A DNA stretch of 64,000 bases from Kingdonia uniflora (Eukaryota > Streptophyta > Magnoliopsida > Ranunculales > Circaeasteraceae), in the NCBI GenBank assembly GCA_014058105.1, contig JACGCM010001011.1, positions 501,501 to 565,500 of the forward strand, in the 5' to 3' direction. Made by a program: the position numbers and the translations under genes. Below, in pieces: positions 32,263 to 44,675 of this stretch. The notes under the pieces were generated by a model. That model was not told where the DNA came from, searched no databases, and was given only the letters and a program-made list of their open reading frames with translations. The first letter of the stretch is position 1, and the number at the start of each line of letters is the position of its first letter.

Positions 32263-34480
32263 CCAATGCCCAAAGTACTTACTGAACCTGCAAGAAAATT
32301 ACCACCACTTCCCCAAACCTAACCAACACGGTTAAGCAGGGAAACCCAATGAATCACACTAGACAACTCTTCACCACCACAGGTAAGCAATCACCAAACA
32401 ATCAACCCAAAACCTGCAAGAATCACAACACACACCAATCTCCCAATTCTTCACAAAACAGATGTCACTTCCACTTTCAAATCTAAACCCAAGTGACAGT
32501 TTTAATTACCAAATAACAAATCCAGCTACAAGTGATAGTTTCAATTCAAAATTCTAACTCCAATTGACAGTTATAATTTAAAATTCCAACTCCAAATCCA
32601 AGTGACAGTTCAATTCGAAACAACAAAACCAAGTCCAAAGACAAAATTGACAAATTGATCACCAAACTTGAAGGAGAGAGAGAGTAGATCAAGCTTACCA
32701 CATTAATGAAGGGGTCCAATCACGAAATTAGGGCAAAAGCTGCCAAGATAAAACCACTAATTGAAACGCCAAGCTTCAAAAACATGAAATTCCAAATTCA
32801 ACGATGAAAACTAGGTAATGAAGCACAAAGTAGTTCAAGTATGGAATTCAAACATGAGAGTATTCAAGAGAGAGAGAGAGAGGGAGAGGTAGTGCAAGTT
32901 ATTCGAACAAATAGAGAGAGAGAAAAAAGAAGAAGAAAATAGATGTTTTTAAAAATAAAATCTGCGAAATGTATTCGAATAAGAAAATTTGTATTCAAAT
33001 AAAAAGAAGCTGCACAAAAATATTCGAATAGGGATATTCGAATAAAAGTTGAGTTTTGATAAAAAAAAGAAACTGGTGAAAAATATTCGAATAAAATTGC
33101 GCTGAGGCAAAATATTCGAATAGATTTTTTTTTATTCGAGCAGTTTTTTTTTCCTACAGGAAACAAAAGGAAGTAAACGGGAAAAAAAATCAATACTCCC
33201 CCTGTATACTCTTAAACAAGAGACTAATCACAGGCTATATGAATATCAGATAGGTAAACATTCTAGAGCAAAGCCAGTCATAATAAGTGTTAACTCAGAG
33301 TGTGTGTGTGCGCAGTCAACATAAAACAGTACCATGCATTCAACAGATCTCACAATTAGAAATAAGACACTATAAGGAAAGTTGTTTCAACTTAGGCCTC
33401 TCATGGTGGCCACTCAAAATCACTGAGAATTGACTAGCTAGCATTCTGTATGAAATATGAAAATGAATATAGTGCAAAAGAAATCATATTTTATCAGAAA
33501 AATGAAGCACTATGAGCTAGAAGATCTCATGGAAAAGAAACCCATTTGTCACGAATGGTGTCAAGTTTATACCAAGTTAGATTCCCTATTTCCAATCTCC
33601 ACTAATATTGACTAAGCCGAACTCAAGATCAAATAGGTCTTTATATAAGTTATAATGTAGGCACAGGTAGGCATATGATGGAGTAGGTGTTTTTGCTGAC
33701 ATTCTGAGACTCCAGTTACACTACTGCTCTATTTTTCTGGAAACTAAATTCCTTTTTTGTTGTTCTATTTCTTATGAAGTACACACATAAGCATACCTCT
33801 TCACATCCCCTTTATTTTGGGATTCATTGTATTCTTCTCTACATCTTCCCCAAAAATCACTTATTGTTTTCCTTTCCTCTTTTTATTTTATTTTATTATT
33901 ATTATTTTTTCACTGAAAAGTCTCAGAACAATTAGGTAAAAAAAGAGTTTTGGAAAAGAAATGAAAAGATATATTTTAAGGCTCAACAGGCTGCAAGTGG
34001 ATAAAACTAAGGTTAGAAATAGCGAAGGTCAAAAATGGGTGAAGAAAAAGAATGCCTATTATCATATCTTTGGTTGGACACAGTCATTTTTTCGCCTCGA
34101 ATAAAAATAGAAAGGTTTCACTAGTATAACTTGACTTTGATGGTACCATTTGACAATTGGGTAAGGAAACGAAACGAGATCATAAACATCAAGATAAAAA
34201 AGAATAGTAAATGCCATAACACTCGAAGCTCATAAAGAAGGCCCGATCCTCACCTAACATTAGGTACGAAGTCTCTATATGTATCCTAAAGTATAATATC
34301 AATGAGTGCTTATCTATCTGAGCATGAGATAGTTAACTGCCATGAAAGAAAACAAATCTAAGTAAATACTATACTGAACTGTCCTAACACGGAATTTGAA
34401 AACGTATCTGACTAAGCATATATCACCGTGATAATCTCACCAAAAGAGTGTAAAGAGGACGTAAGAGACATACCTAATCA
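32263..34480 (-). other. Non-coding spacer of the Sirevirus-type element
   Basis: No domain is seen. It contains short imperfect repeats around AAGTGACAGTT (32500-32620), a GA-rich microsatellite (32868-32925) and a second set of TATTCGAATA palindromes (32965-33145) outside the LTRs. There is another purine run near 33195 (CAGGGGGAGTATTG on the minus strand). Confidence 0.5.
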
Positions 34481-34489
34481 ATAGAGAAG

Positions 34490-35402
34490 ACACCAATTGA
34501 CCATCTCATAAGCTCAAATCTCATAACATCTAACAGCTTGGTGAAGAAATCGGCTAACTGACTCTCTGTAGGAACATCTCAACACTGACTATCTTGCACT
34601 CAACAAGATCACGGGTGAAGTGGAAGTGAATGTCGATGCGCTTGGTTATAGAATGTTGTTCAGGATTCTTAGAGATGTTGATTGTACTTGTATTATCACA
34701 AAAAACTGACATCATCCCCTGGACTATCCCATAGTCATTCACCATCTGTTTCATCTAGATCAATTGAGTGCAGCAACTACCCACAATAATATACTCCGCC
34801 TCTGTTGTGGATTGAGAAATACAATTATGCTTCTTGCTTTGCCAAGCCACAAGATTATTCCCAATATAATAGCATCCACCTGAAGTATTCTTCCTATCAT
34901 CTGCATTACCCACCCAATCTGTATCGGAATACCCAATAACCTCAGAAGTTGTATAATGTGAGTACCATAATCCAAACTCAGAAGTCCCACATACATAACG
35001 AATAATACGTTTTACTTCCTGTAAATGAGATTCTTTAGGATTACCTTGATACCGAGCACAAATACAAACACTAAACATAATATCAGAATGAGTAGCAGTA
35101 AGATAAAGTAAACTACCTATCATACTTCTATACATCCTTTGTTCAACATCCTTACCTGCTGAGTCCTTACTTAGCTTTGTAGTGGTACTCATGGGTATCC
35201 TAGCATACTTTGCTGAAGAGAGACTAAACTTCTTTACAAGATCCCTGGCATACGTGGATTGTGAAATAAACATTCCTTTCTCCACTTGACGTATTTGGAG
35301 ACCTAGGAAGTAAGTTAGTTCTCGAACCATGCTCATCTCAAATTCACTTTTCATTAAAGCTGCAAAAGAAGTGGTTAGTGAACTTAAAGTAGAGTTAAAC
35401 AC
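34490..35402 (-). pseudogene. Copia RNase H and RT C-terminal region
   Basis: Beginning with the RT thumb (ELTYFLGLQIRQ, ISQSTYARDLVKKFSL, MYRSMIGSLLYLTATHSDI), the frame passes into RNase H (YSDTDWVGNADDRKNTSGG, WQSKKHNCISQSTTEAEYI, CDNTSTINISKNPEQHSITK). These are the standard blocks at the C terminus of Ty1/copia pol. The 215-codon stretch 35402-34755 is open; a stop after CTQLI and a late frame change follow. Confidence 0.9.
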
Positions 35403-36029
35403 AATATCATCTACATATACCTATGCAATGAGTATCGCGCCTCCCTTCCATTGGATAAATAGTGTTTTATCAACTACTCCTCGAACAAAACCCTTAGCTA
35501 AGAGAAAATTTGAGAGCCGTTTATACCATGCCCGAGGAGCTTGCTTCAAACTGTAAAGAGCCTTCTTCAAGTAGAACACGTGATCTGGATGATGAGGATC
35601 CTCAAACTCTTTTGGTTGGGCCACATACACTTTTTACTCTAAGAGCCCATTCAGAAAAGCGTTCTTCACATCCATCTGATACAACTTGAATTTTTGATTG
35701 CAAGCAAGAGCAAACAGTAGGCGAATAGACTCAAGCCTTGTAGTTGGAGCAAACATTTCAACAACATCAACCCCTTTTACTTGATTGTACCCTTGAGCAA
35801 CCAATTTAGCTTTGTTTTGAATTACATTCCCAAGTTCGTCATATTTATTGTTATAAACCCATTTAGTTCCAATGATATTTGTACTTGAGGGACGTGGAAC
35901 TAAATCCCAAACATCTTGACGTTGAAACTGGTGAAGCTTATCTTGCATTGTATGTAGCCAATATTCGTCTGAAAGAGCTTCCTTTACCGTAGTTGGTTCG
36001 ACCACCGAAACATAACAAACAAAGTGCAC
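35403..36029 (-). pseudogene. Copia reverse transcriptase
   Basis: RVT_2-type reverse transcriptase: VPRPSSTNIIGTKWVYNNK, AKLVAQGYNQVKGVD, FAPTTRLESIRLLFALA and YQMDVKNAFLNGLLE, then after a stop [19 protein letters not shown] and [19 protein letters not shown]. The catalytic box VYVDDIVF remains at about 35405-35425 but is preceded by a stop. Two stops split the domain into 36029-35634 and 35630-35421. Confidence 0.9.
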
Positions 36030-37260
36030 CGTCTCATGGTGCTGGCTTCGAGTTTGAACCCGAGAGTTAGCATCCCCGATGATATCGGTATTTGAGTGAT
36101 CCTTACGAACTTGTTGCCATCCAGGTTGCGGTACACTTGGGCGGGAGGTTGTGTTGTAATTGGAAGTGGTAGAGTAGGGCTCGATGAAAGAATATCACTA
36201 GATGATATTTCTGGATTATCCGTTGTACTATCATCTTCGCTCACATCTATAGGACCAATGGTGCACGTATCATCCACAACCACATTACAAGGCTCTATCA
36301 TCATGTTAGTCCTCAAATTGTAGACTCGGAAAGCTCTACTATTTGTTGAGTAGCTCAATAAAATACCTTCATGACTCCTAGATTCAAATTTCCCATTGTT
36401 CTCCCGATCTCTAAAGATGAAACATTTACTCCCAAAAACCCAGAAGTAGTTGACATTCAGCTTATTTCCAAAACACAGTTCATAGGGCGTGTTTAGAGTA
36501 AGTGGAAGTAGATACACTCTATTAATAGTATAGCACGCAATATGAATGGCCTCCCCCCAAAAATGTGTCGGAAGATCCTTGTTGTGATGTAAGACTCGTC
36601 ACATATCTTGAAGAACTCTATTCTTCCTTTTTGTAACCCTATTTTGTTGTGGAGTAATTGGAGCAGATAATTCATGCTTAATCCCATTTGAATTACAATA
36701 CTCAACCACTCCAGTATCCTTAAACTCTCCCCCCACGATCACTTCGAATTTTATCAATAGAGAAATCTTTCTCATTTTGGATTTGAAGCGATATATTACA
36801 GAATTCTTCAAAAGTATTAGACTTCTCTCTCAAAAGTGCTATCCATGTATAACGAGAGAAATCATCCATTATTACCAAAATATACATTTTGCCTCCCAAG
36901 GATGCCGTTTCCATAGAAGCCATCAAGGCCATGCGTATTAGCTCAAGAATCCGAGTAGTAACAATATTATTGGACTTCTTGTGAGAGCTCTTTATTTGCT
37001 TGCCAATTTGACAAGGACTGCACACCATGTTGCTCAATCTTCTCAACTTCAGAACTCCCCGAATCAGCTCTTTACTTGTAATCTTGGACAAATCATTGAA
37101 GTTTATATGTCTTAACCTTTGATGTCATAAGTCCGCATCACTCAGTTTCGCTTTGTTACATAGTATTGCTTCTTGTTGAATAACCTAACAATTATCAGCG
37201 GTTATAGAAGCATGCATCACACGTTGTCCTTGAGAGTCAAAACATCACATCTACCTCTGG
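36030..37260 (-). pseudogene. Copia integrase with GAG-pre-integrase zinc region
   Basis: The zinc-binding end reads CSPCQIGKQIKSSHKKS. The core has VIMDDFSRYTWIALLREK with a catalytic Asp, IRSDRGG (second Asp), then after a frame change EYCNSNGIKHELSAPITPQQ. Downstream, 36517-35984 reads LNTPYELCFGNKLNV and FGSKCFIFRDRENNGKF, the standard segment after the integrase core. Frame changes occur near 36720 and 36500. Confidence 0.85.
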
Positions 37261-37627
37261 AAAATGTAACAGTATGATCTGTATCACATAGTTGACTGAC
37301 ACTAAGAAGATTGGCCTTCAACCCCTTAACTAAGAGAATATTTTCAATTGCTGAAATACCAAGTCCTTCGGCCTTTCCCTTTCCTACCACAGGAGATGTG
37401 TTCCCATCACCAAAAGTAACATCACCTCCCTAAATATTCTCTAGGTGACTCAGCTTGGACCCATCACCAATCATATGACAGGAACACCCACTATCCATAT
37501 ACCATTGTACTAACTTGAACGCATTTAAAGCAGCTAGAGCAACATTGAACCTCATCTGAGGTGCCAAATCTATCTTTTGTACCCAAATGCTTTGAAAAGT
37601 TCTTCGACCTATAGTTTCCTATGCAAA
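37261..37627 (-). pseudogene. Copia protease region
   Basis: The minus strand reads MDSGCSCHMIGDGSKLSHLE at about 37500-37440. DSGCS is the copia form of the aspartic-protease active site. The flanking sequence is broken by stops. Confidence 0.75.
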
Positions 37628-39490
37628 TCATCTAGATGCATTCCCACTTTTTACATTAGAATTATATCTAGAAATCACATTAGAATTATATCTATATCTA
37701 TTGACAGGTGCAACAAATCTACAGTAAGATGCAATATATCCTTTTCGACCACATATGTTACAATAATAAATTTGAGAGTAAGAGGCTTGTTTGAAGTGAT
37801 TATGAGTAGTGGATATTATGTTATGTTTGGGCACTGAAGTAGACGCAGTTGCTTTTACAAACTTTGTGATTTGAGGAGTCTTGGCATGAGGAAGAGGTTC
37901 CTCATATCCTAGACCTCTTTTGTCACTATGCGTCTTTTCCATACATAATATTTTATCAATGTTCTTGGCCCCATGGCAAAACTTCTCAAGTTTCTGCTGA
38001 GATAGAACTACATCAAGCTTGGCCGAACAAAGTTCATCCAAAGTTTCATTTTCTCATTTGCATCATTAACTTCTTTTTCTAAAAATACAACTTTGTCATG
38101 TAGGCATTGTTTCTCATTCTCAAGAACCTCTATCTCGTGAATTGTACTCTCAGTTTTGCCTTGAAGTTCGCACGCAACTGTAATAACTTGGTCTTTCAAG
38201 ACTTTGTTAAGTTTACTGAGTTTCATATACTTGGCGTGAGTTTGAGCATACAAGTCCTTAAGATGAGGGTCCTCAAACTCCTCACACTCATTTTGTTCTT
38301 GATTACTCTGACTTTCATTAGAATTTTCAAGTTCAAAAGCGTTCAAATTATTATTACCATAATTAAAAATCACAGGATATGCACAATATGGTCCATTATC
38401 AACTACTTGGGGATTAATCTCATTGTTATCATGTTCATTATCACTGTCATCCCAAGTAACACTGATATTCATAGCTTTATGAGTTGTTCCAGATTTCTTA
38501 TTCGGGCAGCTATGGGCATAGTGACCAAACTTGTGAGATTTGGAGCATTCAACTTGACTAAGGTCAGTATCATTATTGGTCTGTCGATTATAAGATTTGA
38601 CCCGATCATGAGGTCTTGGTTTATAGTTCATAGATTCCCCTTGTTTATGAAATTGGCATTTTTTCAATATTTTTTAAAATTGTTGACTAATAAGGGCAAT
38701 TGATGAATCTATATCCGAACCTTCATCATCATCTGAGTTATATGAGTGATCAACCTCTTTGGAACCCTTAGAAGAAGAAGAGTGAGATGAAGATGTGAAA
38801 GTAACACTCTTATTCTTCTCAGGGTTTTCCATTCTCATCTCGAGTTTAAACGTTCGCAATTTTCCAGCCAATGTATCGGGTTTCATTTTCTTAAGATCTT
38901 GTACTTCCTCATAGCATCACGTCTGGATCTAAAGCTCTTAGGAAGAGATCTTAGAACTTTACGAACTATTTGAACATCGGAGTATGCTACTCCTAATGCG
39001 GCACTAGTGTTTACAATATCACTTAGTCTCGCATAGAACTCGCCAAAAGGTTCGTTTTCAGTCATTATGATATTCTCAAATTGCGAAGTAAGCATTTAAA
39101 GCTTACTTTCTTTGACTGTATCATCACCTTCATGAGTTCGAACTAGGATGTCCCAAGCTTCTCTAGAAGTGGTACATGCAGAGATATGTCGAAACTCACT
39201 TTGACTCACAGCCATAAAAATAACATTGAGGCCTTTTGAATTATAACCAACAATATCCTTTTCTTCTCTTGACCATGGTTCCTAGGTTTAAGGACTTCAA
39301 TAACACTCCCTGGTGGACCTTGCATCACAGTAGGGGGTATCCATCCATCCTCAACAACAATCTATTCATCTTCACCGATTGATTGTAAGTATGCAACCAT
39401 TCAGACTTTCCAGTATGGGTATTCTTTGCCATCAAAGGCTGGAGGGTGATTTATAGGACCTCCAAACTTCTCGGAACTCATTATTCTCAA
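37628..39490 (-). pseudogene. Copia gag (UBN2-type)
   Basis: The N terminus starts near 39480 with a MSSEKFGGPI-like leader and a PPAFDGKEYPYWK motif. 39095-38883 carries FENIIMTENEPFGEFYARLS and RKVLRSLPKSF (UBN2-type gag). Then comes a Ser-rich linker. Two zinc-knuckle-like motifs follow: CSKSHKFGHYAHSC (second Cys lost) and CNICGRKGYIASYC (His replaced by Tyr). A Glu/Lys-rich coiled coil lies between them (38300-38010). The large gag with two knuckles fits the Sirevirus group. Stops and frame changes are present near 39095, 38886, 38667 and 38010. Confidence 0.85.
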
Positions 39491-39540
39491 GCGAACTATC
39501 CGAGATCCACGCTTATGTTGTTAAGCCTTGAAACATGACC

Positions 39541-39552
39541 GCTCTGATACCA
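39541..39552 (-). other. Primer-binding site of the Sirevirus-type element
   Basis: The reverse complement of GCTCTGATACCA is TGGTATCAGAGC, the exact plant initiator tRNA-Met site, 2 nt from the 5' LTR. Confidence 0.92.
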
Positions 39553-39554
39553 AT

Positions 39555-40531
39555 TGAAAGTTCTTAGTCGCTTGAGACTAACCAATTTTGATTATTTTAG
39601 GTCTAAATTGAAAGGTCCTAATTCCTTTGAAATAATGGTATATACTTAACCTAAATCAAGTTGATTCAATTACTATTGTCAAACAAGTAGTTGGAAACAT
39701 AAAGACACGGGCAAAGATTTTTAACTCTGTGGGAAACTTTTTTCAGGAGAAAAACCTGATAAACACAATCCACTATGAAAAAGAATTACAAGAGTTTGAC
39801 TACTTACAAACTCGATAAACACATCTCGTGGTTATCTCTCTTCTAATCAAACTCTTAGCAACCGATTCCTCGTTCTTGCAATGCCTCACCTCGGATAACG
39901 TACCAAAGCTTCAAAGCTTGAATCGCTCAACTTCTTCAATCCATAATTATGGTTTCTTGATCAATAATGATTGATTCAAGATATGAGTATTTTAATTCTC
40001 TCTTGAATCTCTCAAGAGTAATCTCTCCTCACTCTAAAAACCAAGCCCTTAGAAAAATTGATTTTGAAGAAGTGAAGTTTGAAAAAACTAAAGTTGTCTT
40101 TAATTAGAAAATAAAAATTACGGTATCTGTTTGAATAAAAATAAATCTATTTGAATAGAAATGTGGCTGAGCATTTTATTCGAATAGAAATAAATCTATT
40201 CGAATAGAAATATGAGTGAGCATTTTATTCGAATAAAAATAAATTTATTCGAATAGAAATGTGTCTGAGCATTTTATTCGAATGCAAATAAATTCTGTTC
40301 GAATAGAAATGTTCCCAGTTCTATTCGAATATAAGTTTTGTTATCTTATAAAATACATACTTATTACCTGGGGTTGATATTTAGAATAAGGAGTTGGAAA
40401 CCTACTTACCTGTTCTGTGTTAGTCCAGCTGTAGTCGCTCCACGTGCACTTACTGACGCCGGTTAACCACGAGATAGTGCTGACACCCACACTAGACACT
40501 AAATGAAACAAACTCCAAAATGGATATTTCA
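39555..40531 (-). repeat. 5' LTR of the Sirevirus-type element
   Basis: A 977-bp direct repeat of 29373-30373. The palindrome array (about 40130-40330) shows a regular 49-bp period: GAGCATTTTATTCG starts at about 40169, 40218 and 40267. Confidence 0.92.
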
Positions 40532-40536
40532 GATTA

Positions 40537-41200
40537 TACTAACCTTTTCTCCAGTTTTTGCAAATCTTTTTATTATTGAGTGGAGTCTTCCCTTGGATTG
40601 GCTGCAGACCTTAATGAGATAATTTTATGTGTTGTAGCCTTCAAGATAGACTTCATCTTTATTTAACCTGATAGAGTTTGAGTGGTCTTCCTATTATATC
40701 CTCGAACCCTAATAAAGAGTTTCACTAGGTCTCATCAACCTTAATTTGGTATAACAATTGGGCACATCCAATAATACATATACAACCTATTAACATATGT
40801 GCACGTAAACTGGAAGATAAAACATTGAGTTGTGCTGGTATAGATAGAAAATCCAACAATCTTCCACCCGGTGCTAACTCGATTTTTTTAGAAAAATACT
40901 TTTAGCCTGATTCACAGTTTTTATAAAAAGCGGATGGTCATCCTTTGTTTTTAAAACCACACATGATAATTTGTCGAAGGCAATGTTACATCAAACTTGA
41001 CTATACTCTACGACTAAAAAGATGGCTAATACAGTTCATGAACAAATTTTGGTCAGGCCTTTGAGCACATGCCTAATTCATAGCGTGAATATCGGGGTAA
41101 CAACCTCAATAACTTTTTAAGTGTAATTTCTTTAATGGTGAAATTTAGCGTGTGAATGGCAAATGATCCAGGAGGATCTGAAGAAGAAATGAAGTATTTT
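40537..41200. other. Flank between the copia element and element D
   Basis: AT-rich sequence without a recognisable domain. TTTTCTCCAG at about 40546-40555 could be the acceptor paired with the donor at 29282 if the copia element split an intron, but the following sequence gives no convincing exon. Confidence 0.3.
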
Positions 41201-41204
41201 TAAC

Positions 41205-41740
41205 TTCTATTCGAACAAAATTATTTTATGTTCGAATACATTTTGGCCTGAGGTGTTCTATTCGAATAGATTAAAATTTATTCGAATACATTTCAGGTTG
41301 AGGTGTTTTATTCGAATAAATTAAAATCTATTCGAATACTTTTCTGTTATTTTTTTTGTTACATTTCATCCTAAGGTGTTTTATTCGAATAGATTTAATT
41401 CTATTATAATACATTTATTTTATTCGAACAAAAACTTATTCTGTTCGAACAGAGGTGCGATTCAGCCTTTTTCCTTTGGCGTGTTTTGTGAATTTTAGGA
41501 CTAGTTTTGCCTCGAGATCCGTTCTTTTATTATTTTGAGTTTTCTAGTATATAAAGAGAACTTAAGTTATTTTTTTGGGATGTTAGATCTGAAAAAAGAT
41601 TTGAGAGAATCATAGGGTTTGAGAGTTTTTCATTGTAATTACTTTGTTTTAAGTAATCGAATTTTCTATTTTTCCAAATCAATTGGTGTTCTTCATATTT
41701 TTTTGCTAACTAGAGCGTCTCAATCGTATTGTGGATTAAG
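41205..41740 (+). repeat. LTR-like region of gypsy element D with palindrome array
   Basis: This region precedes a primer-binding-like TGGTATTAG (41741). It contains a run of T(A/G)TTCGAATA palindromes at 41205-41455 in which AGGTGTT(C/T)TATTCG recurs at 41251, 41301 and about 41374. A TATA-like AGTATATAAAGAG follows at 41548-41560, as expected for U3 to R. The partner LTR must lie outside the window, so the 5' limit is unknown. Confidence 0.5.
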
Positions 41741-41787
41741 TGGTATTAGTTTTCCAGTTGTGACTCTCAGGGGGTTAATTGTGGTGT

Positions 41788-42990
41788 ATGGTCTCTACAC
41801 GTGACCGTCTCAGGCAAACGAAAGAGAAGCTAGTGACTCTGTTGAAGATTAATTGCAAACCTATTTCAAAGAAAAATGACGATTTAAAGATGGACGAGGC
41901 CAACGATCGACTCACGATTTTGGAAACGACAATTTCTGAGCTAACTTCTACGGTAGGGGAGTTGGTAGAACAATTGCGTCTCACAAACCTTGTGTGGCTT
42001 TCACTTTAGTAATACAGCGAGGCCGCTCTCATCGGTGAGGCCGCTTGAGGAGGAAAGGGCTTATGTAAGTGGGTAGAGACGTCGATAATACAGGGATAGA
42101 TAACGATTATAGTGATATCGATTCCGTCAAGGAGCGCCCAGGTGTTGGTAAGTCATTGAATCATATGCGTAATCTTCGTATTGACTTTAAGATTGAGATT
42201 TTGGTATTCGATGGTTCCGTCGATGCCTAGAAATTGGATAATTCGTTAGATAGGTAAGAGCTCTATTTTTCCGCTGATGAATATTCCAACGCTCAGAAAA
42301 TTTGCTTCTCTACTTTGAAATTCACAAGTCACTCACTAACGTGGTGAAAGTCCTATCGGAAACGATATGATGTCGGAAGTCTGAGTTGGAAAGAATACAA
42401 GGTTTTGGTATGGAAGCAATAGTACAAATGACACAATTTACGCCCAAGGTTTGGGCAATCCTTACAACAATTCACTGCGAACTTTCATAACCAAACGTTG
42501 GTTTTGGATATTAACGTGGATGAGTACGAGGTGTTCATGAAGTATACGGGGGGTTTGTCAGAGTCCATTAGAAGAGAATTAAAGTTCTTCAATGTAGAAA
42601 ATATCGAGGACGCTACCATTAAAGTAATTACCATTGAAGGCAAGTACTTGAAGAGCGACAAGAAAGATAACAAGAGCAAGTCGGGGTACAAGGCTAATTG
42701 GAAGTTTGATCAGAAAGGGGAGTCCAAAGAGAGGGGGGACTATCTGTAGTCATTGCAAGGTTAATGGGCACAATTCAGATAGATGTTAGAAACTTCACCC
42801 GGAGCTTTGGCTGAAGGAAGAGAAGGGCAAGAAAGAGAAACGTGCATTAGCCACAACGATTGTGGATCTTCCAGATTTAGATAAGCCAAATCCTAAGCTT
42901 ACTATAATGTTCAAGCAACCTCTAGCTATCGACGATGCAAGTCGGGAAGAGCTTTTCTATGTCAGCATTCAGGTGAAGTAGAGCTTAGTC
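41788..42990 (+). pseudogene. gag of element D
   Basis: The ATG at 41788 begins MVSTRDRLRQTKEKL and continues as a short coiled coil (LETTISELTSTVGELVEQL). The capsid end is at 42498-42749 (KYTGGLSESIRRELKFF, IEGKYLKSDK). A CCHC knuckle follows: CSHCKVNGHNSDRC at about 42747-42788, then a TAG (normally Trp in this family) and KLHPELWLK. Stops and frame changes occur around 42009, 42480 and 42749. Confidence 0.75.
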
Positions 42991-44178
42991 GAGACCATCA
43001 TTAATCTGGGTAGTCAGAAGAATTTAATTTTTGAGGCGGTGGTGAAGAAGATGGGTTTCGCTACTGTGGCTCATCCTAAGTCGTATAGTTTGGATTGGAT
43101 TCAGAAAGACGCGGAGTTGAAGATCACTAAGCAGTGTACGTTTAAGTAGTTTGCGATTACTGAGAAGTTTATTGATGAAGTGACATGTGAGGTGGTTCCG
43201 TTGAACGTGTGTCAAGTCATCTTGGGTAACTCTAATCTTTAGGACCGAGATGCAATCCTTTACCATCGAGCTCACAAGTATCGTCTTGTGAAGGATGGGG
43301 CTGAGTTCCATATTAATGCATGTAAGGAACATATCACTACCGGTAATTTGGAAATGGTGACTCAGGCGAAGAGGTTGGTTAATGCGAGCGGCAAATTTTT
43401 ATTTTTGTTGGTGCGACCGGTTCAAGAGGGTCTATCGGCTACGGTATTGTCTATTTTGGCAATGTCTCCTAAGCAACAAACTGATATGGGGGAGTTGCAA
43501 GAGGAGTATGAAGACTTGTTTCTGGGCATAGAAGGGATGCCGCGTAAGAGGGTTGTGGAACATAATATTACCTTGGTGAATGGTGAGCCACTACCCAATA
43601 TTGGGTTATATCGAACTTCTATTACAGAGTCTGATGTGATCAAGGAGCAGGTACATGAACTCCTGGAGTAAGGAGTTATTAATCCGAGTTGCTCACCTTG
43701 TGGTTCACCGGTGTTATTGGTGCCGAAGAAGGATGGGTCTTGGAGGATGTGTGTGCATTATCAGGCATTGAACAAGATCACGGTAAAGAATCGTTATCCG
43801 CTTCCACAGATTGAGGAGCTTTTAGATGAGTTACAGATGGCTCGGTTTTTCACCAAGTTGGATCTTAAGTTGGGTTACCATCAAGTTCGAATCTGGGTGG
43901 AGGATATTTGGAAGGCAGCGTTCAAGACCAAATAGGGGTTATTTGAGTTGTTAGTGATGCCTTTTGGGTTATTTAATGCTCTGGCGACGTTTATGCGGCT
44001 AATGAATGAGGTACTTCGTGCATTTATTGGTGATTTTGTGATTGTATATTTGGATGATATCTTGATATATAGTCGTACATGGGAGGTGCACCTTGGGCAT
44101 TTACACAAAGTGCTGGGCGTTTTGCGATCGCAACTACTTTTTCTGAACGGGAAAAAGTATGAGTTTGGGAAACGAGAA
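42991..44178 (+). pseudogene. Protease to reverse transcriptase of element D
   Basis: A degenerate protease-like region (42990-43330) is followed by an open linker 43288-43671 (MSPKQQTDMGELQEEYEDLF, VVEHNITLVNGEPLPNIGLY). RT then reads [50 protein letters not shown], and after a TAG VMPFGLFNAL and the catalytic VIVYLDDILIYSRTWEVHL. It resembles the chromovirus branch of Ty3/gypsy rather than Tat. The domain is cut at 44178 by element B. Confidence 0.85.
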
Positions 44179-44673
44179 TGTAGTAGCATATTCTCCAGAT
44201 TCGACAAGAATAAGCCAGCATGATATAGTCGAAGGTTGCTCAGCATTGTATAGTCGAAGACAGCTCAACATTCTAGAAGATACCATCAGTCCTGGACTTT
44301 CCAAAAGTAGCCGCTGAAGCCTGGTCAAGAAAGAACTGTTAGAGATCCACGAAGTTCGCCCACTTCCTCCAGAATAGGAGACTATTTCTTTCTTTTTGTA
44401 AGCTGCCTGTATCTACTATAAATACAGGCAGAGAATGGATTCTAAAGGATACTCGGAATTCTTACTACCTTCACTCTTTATCCCTAGCAATACTTCAAAA
44501 GCTTGTGATAACTAGCATCTACTAGATTTAACATCAAACCCTCCTCGAGGTCGTAGTTTTTCTAAGCTTTTACTGAGTTTTCCACGCAAAATCTTGGTTG
44601 CTTAGCTCTTTATTACACAATCCTTACAAATAGTATTGGCGAAGGTTTTCCTCCCGAAAAACACGCCATTACA
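44179..44673 (+). repeat. 5' LTR of element B
   Basis: Starts TGTAGTAGCATATTC and ends GCCATTACA, with termini like those of element A. The TATA box (CTATAAATA, 44416-44424) lies within an inverted repeat, CTGCCTGTAT / ATACAGGCAG at 44403-44412 and 44422-44431. The length of 495 bp relies on the 5' boundary inferred from the break in element D. Confidence 0.8.
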
Positions 44674-44675
44674 AT

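Larger units (their letters stand above)
29373..40531 (-). mobile_element. Ty1/copia retrotransposon, Sirevirus type, with extra ORF
   Basis: An 11,159-bp element with target duplication GATTA (29368-29372 and 40532-40536) and LTRs of 1001 and 977 bp starting TGAAAGTTCTTAG and ending TTTCA on the + strand. The initiator tRNA-Met primer-binding site sits next to the right LTR, so the element reads on the minus strand. Order is gag, protease, integrase, reverse transcriptase, RNase H (the copia order with integrase before RT). After this come a 2-kb non-coding stretch, an additional ORF and purine tracts. TTTTTGACAC read on the other strand gives GTGTCAAAAAGGGGGAGAAA, the kind of polypurine motif known from Sireviruses. 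All genes carry stops. Confidence 0.9.
41741..44178 (+). mobile_element. Element D: Ty3/gypsy remnant interrupted by element B
   Basis: From a degenerate initiator-Met primer-binding site through gag and protease into reverse transcriptase. The RT coding sequence stops at FGKRE, exactly where the LTR of element B begins (44179). The remaining integrase and 3' LTR are not in the window. Confidence 0.75.

Noticed and set aside
38107..38703. 198-codon open frame on the + strand, rich in Ile and Phe
   Set aside because: It is the reverse shadow of the Glu/Lys/Asn-rich copia gag on the minus strand; its apparent hydrophobic segments are reverse complements of that composition.
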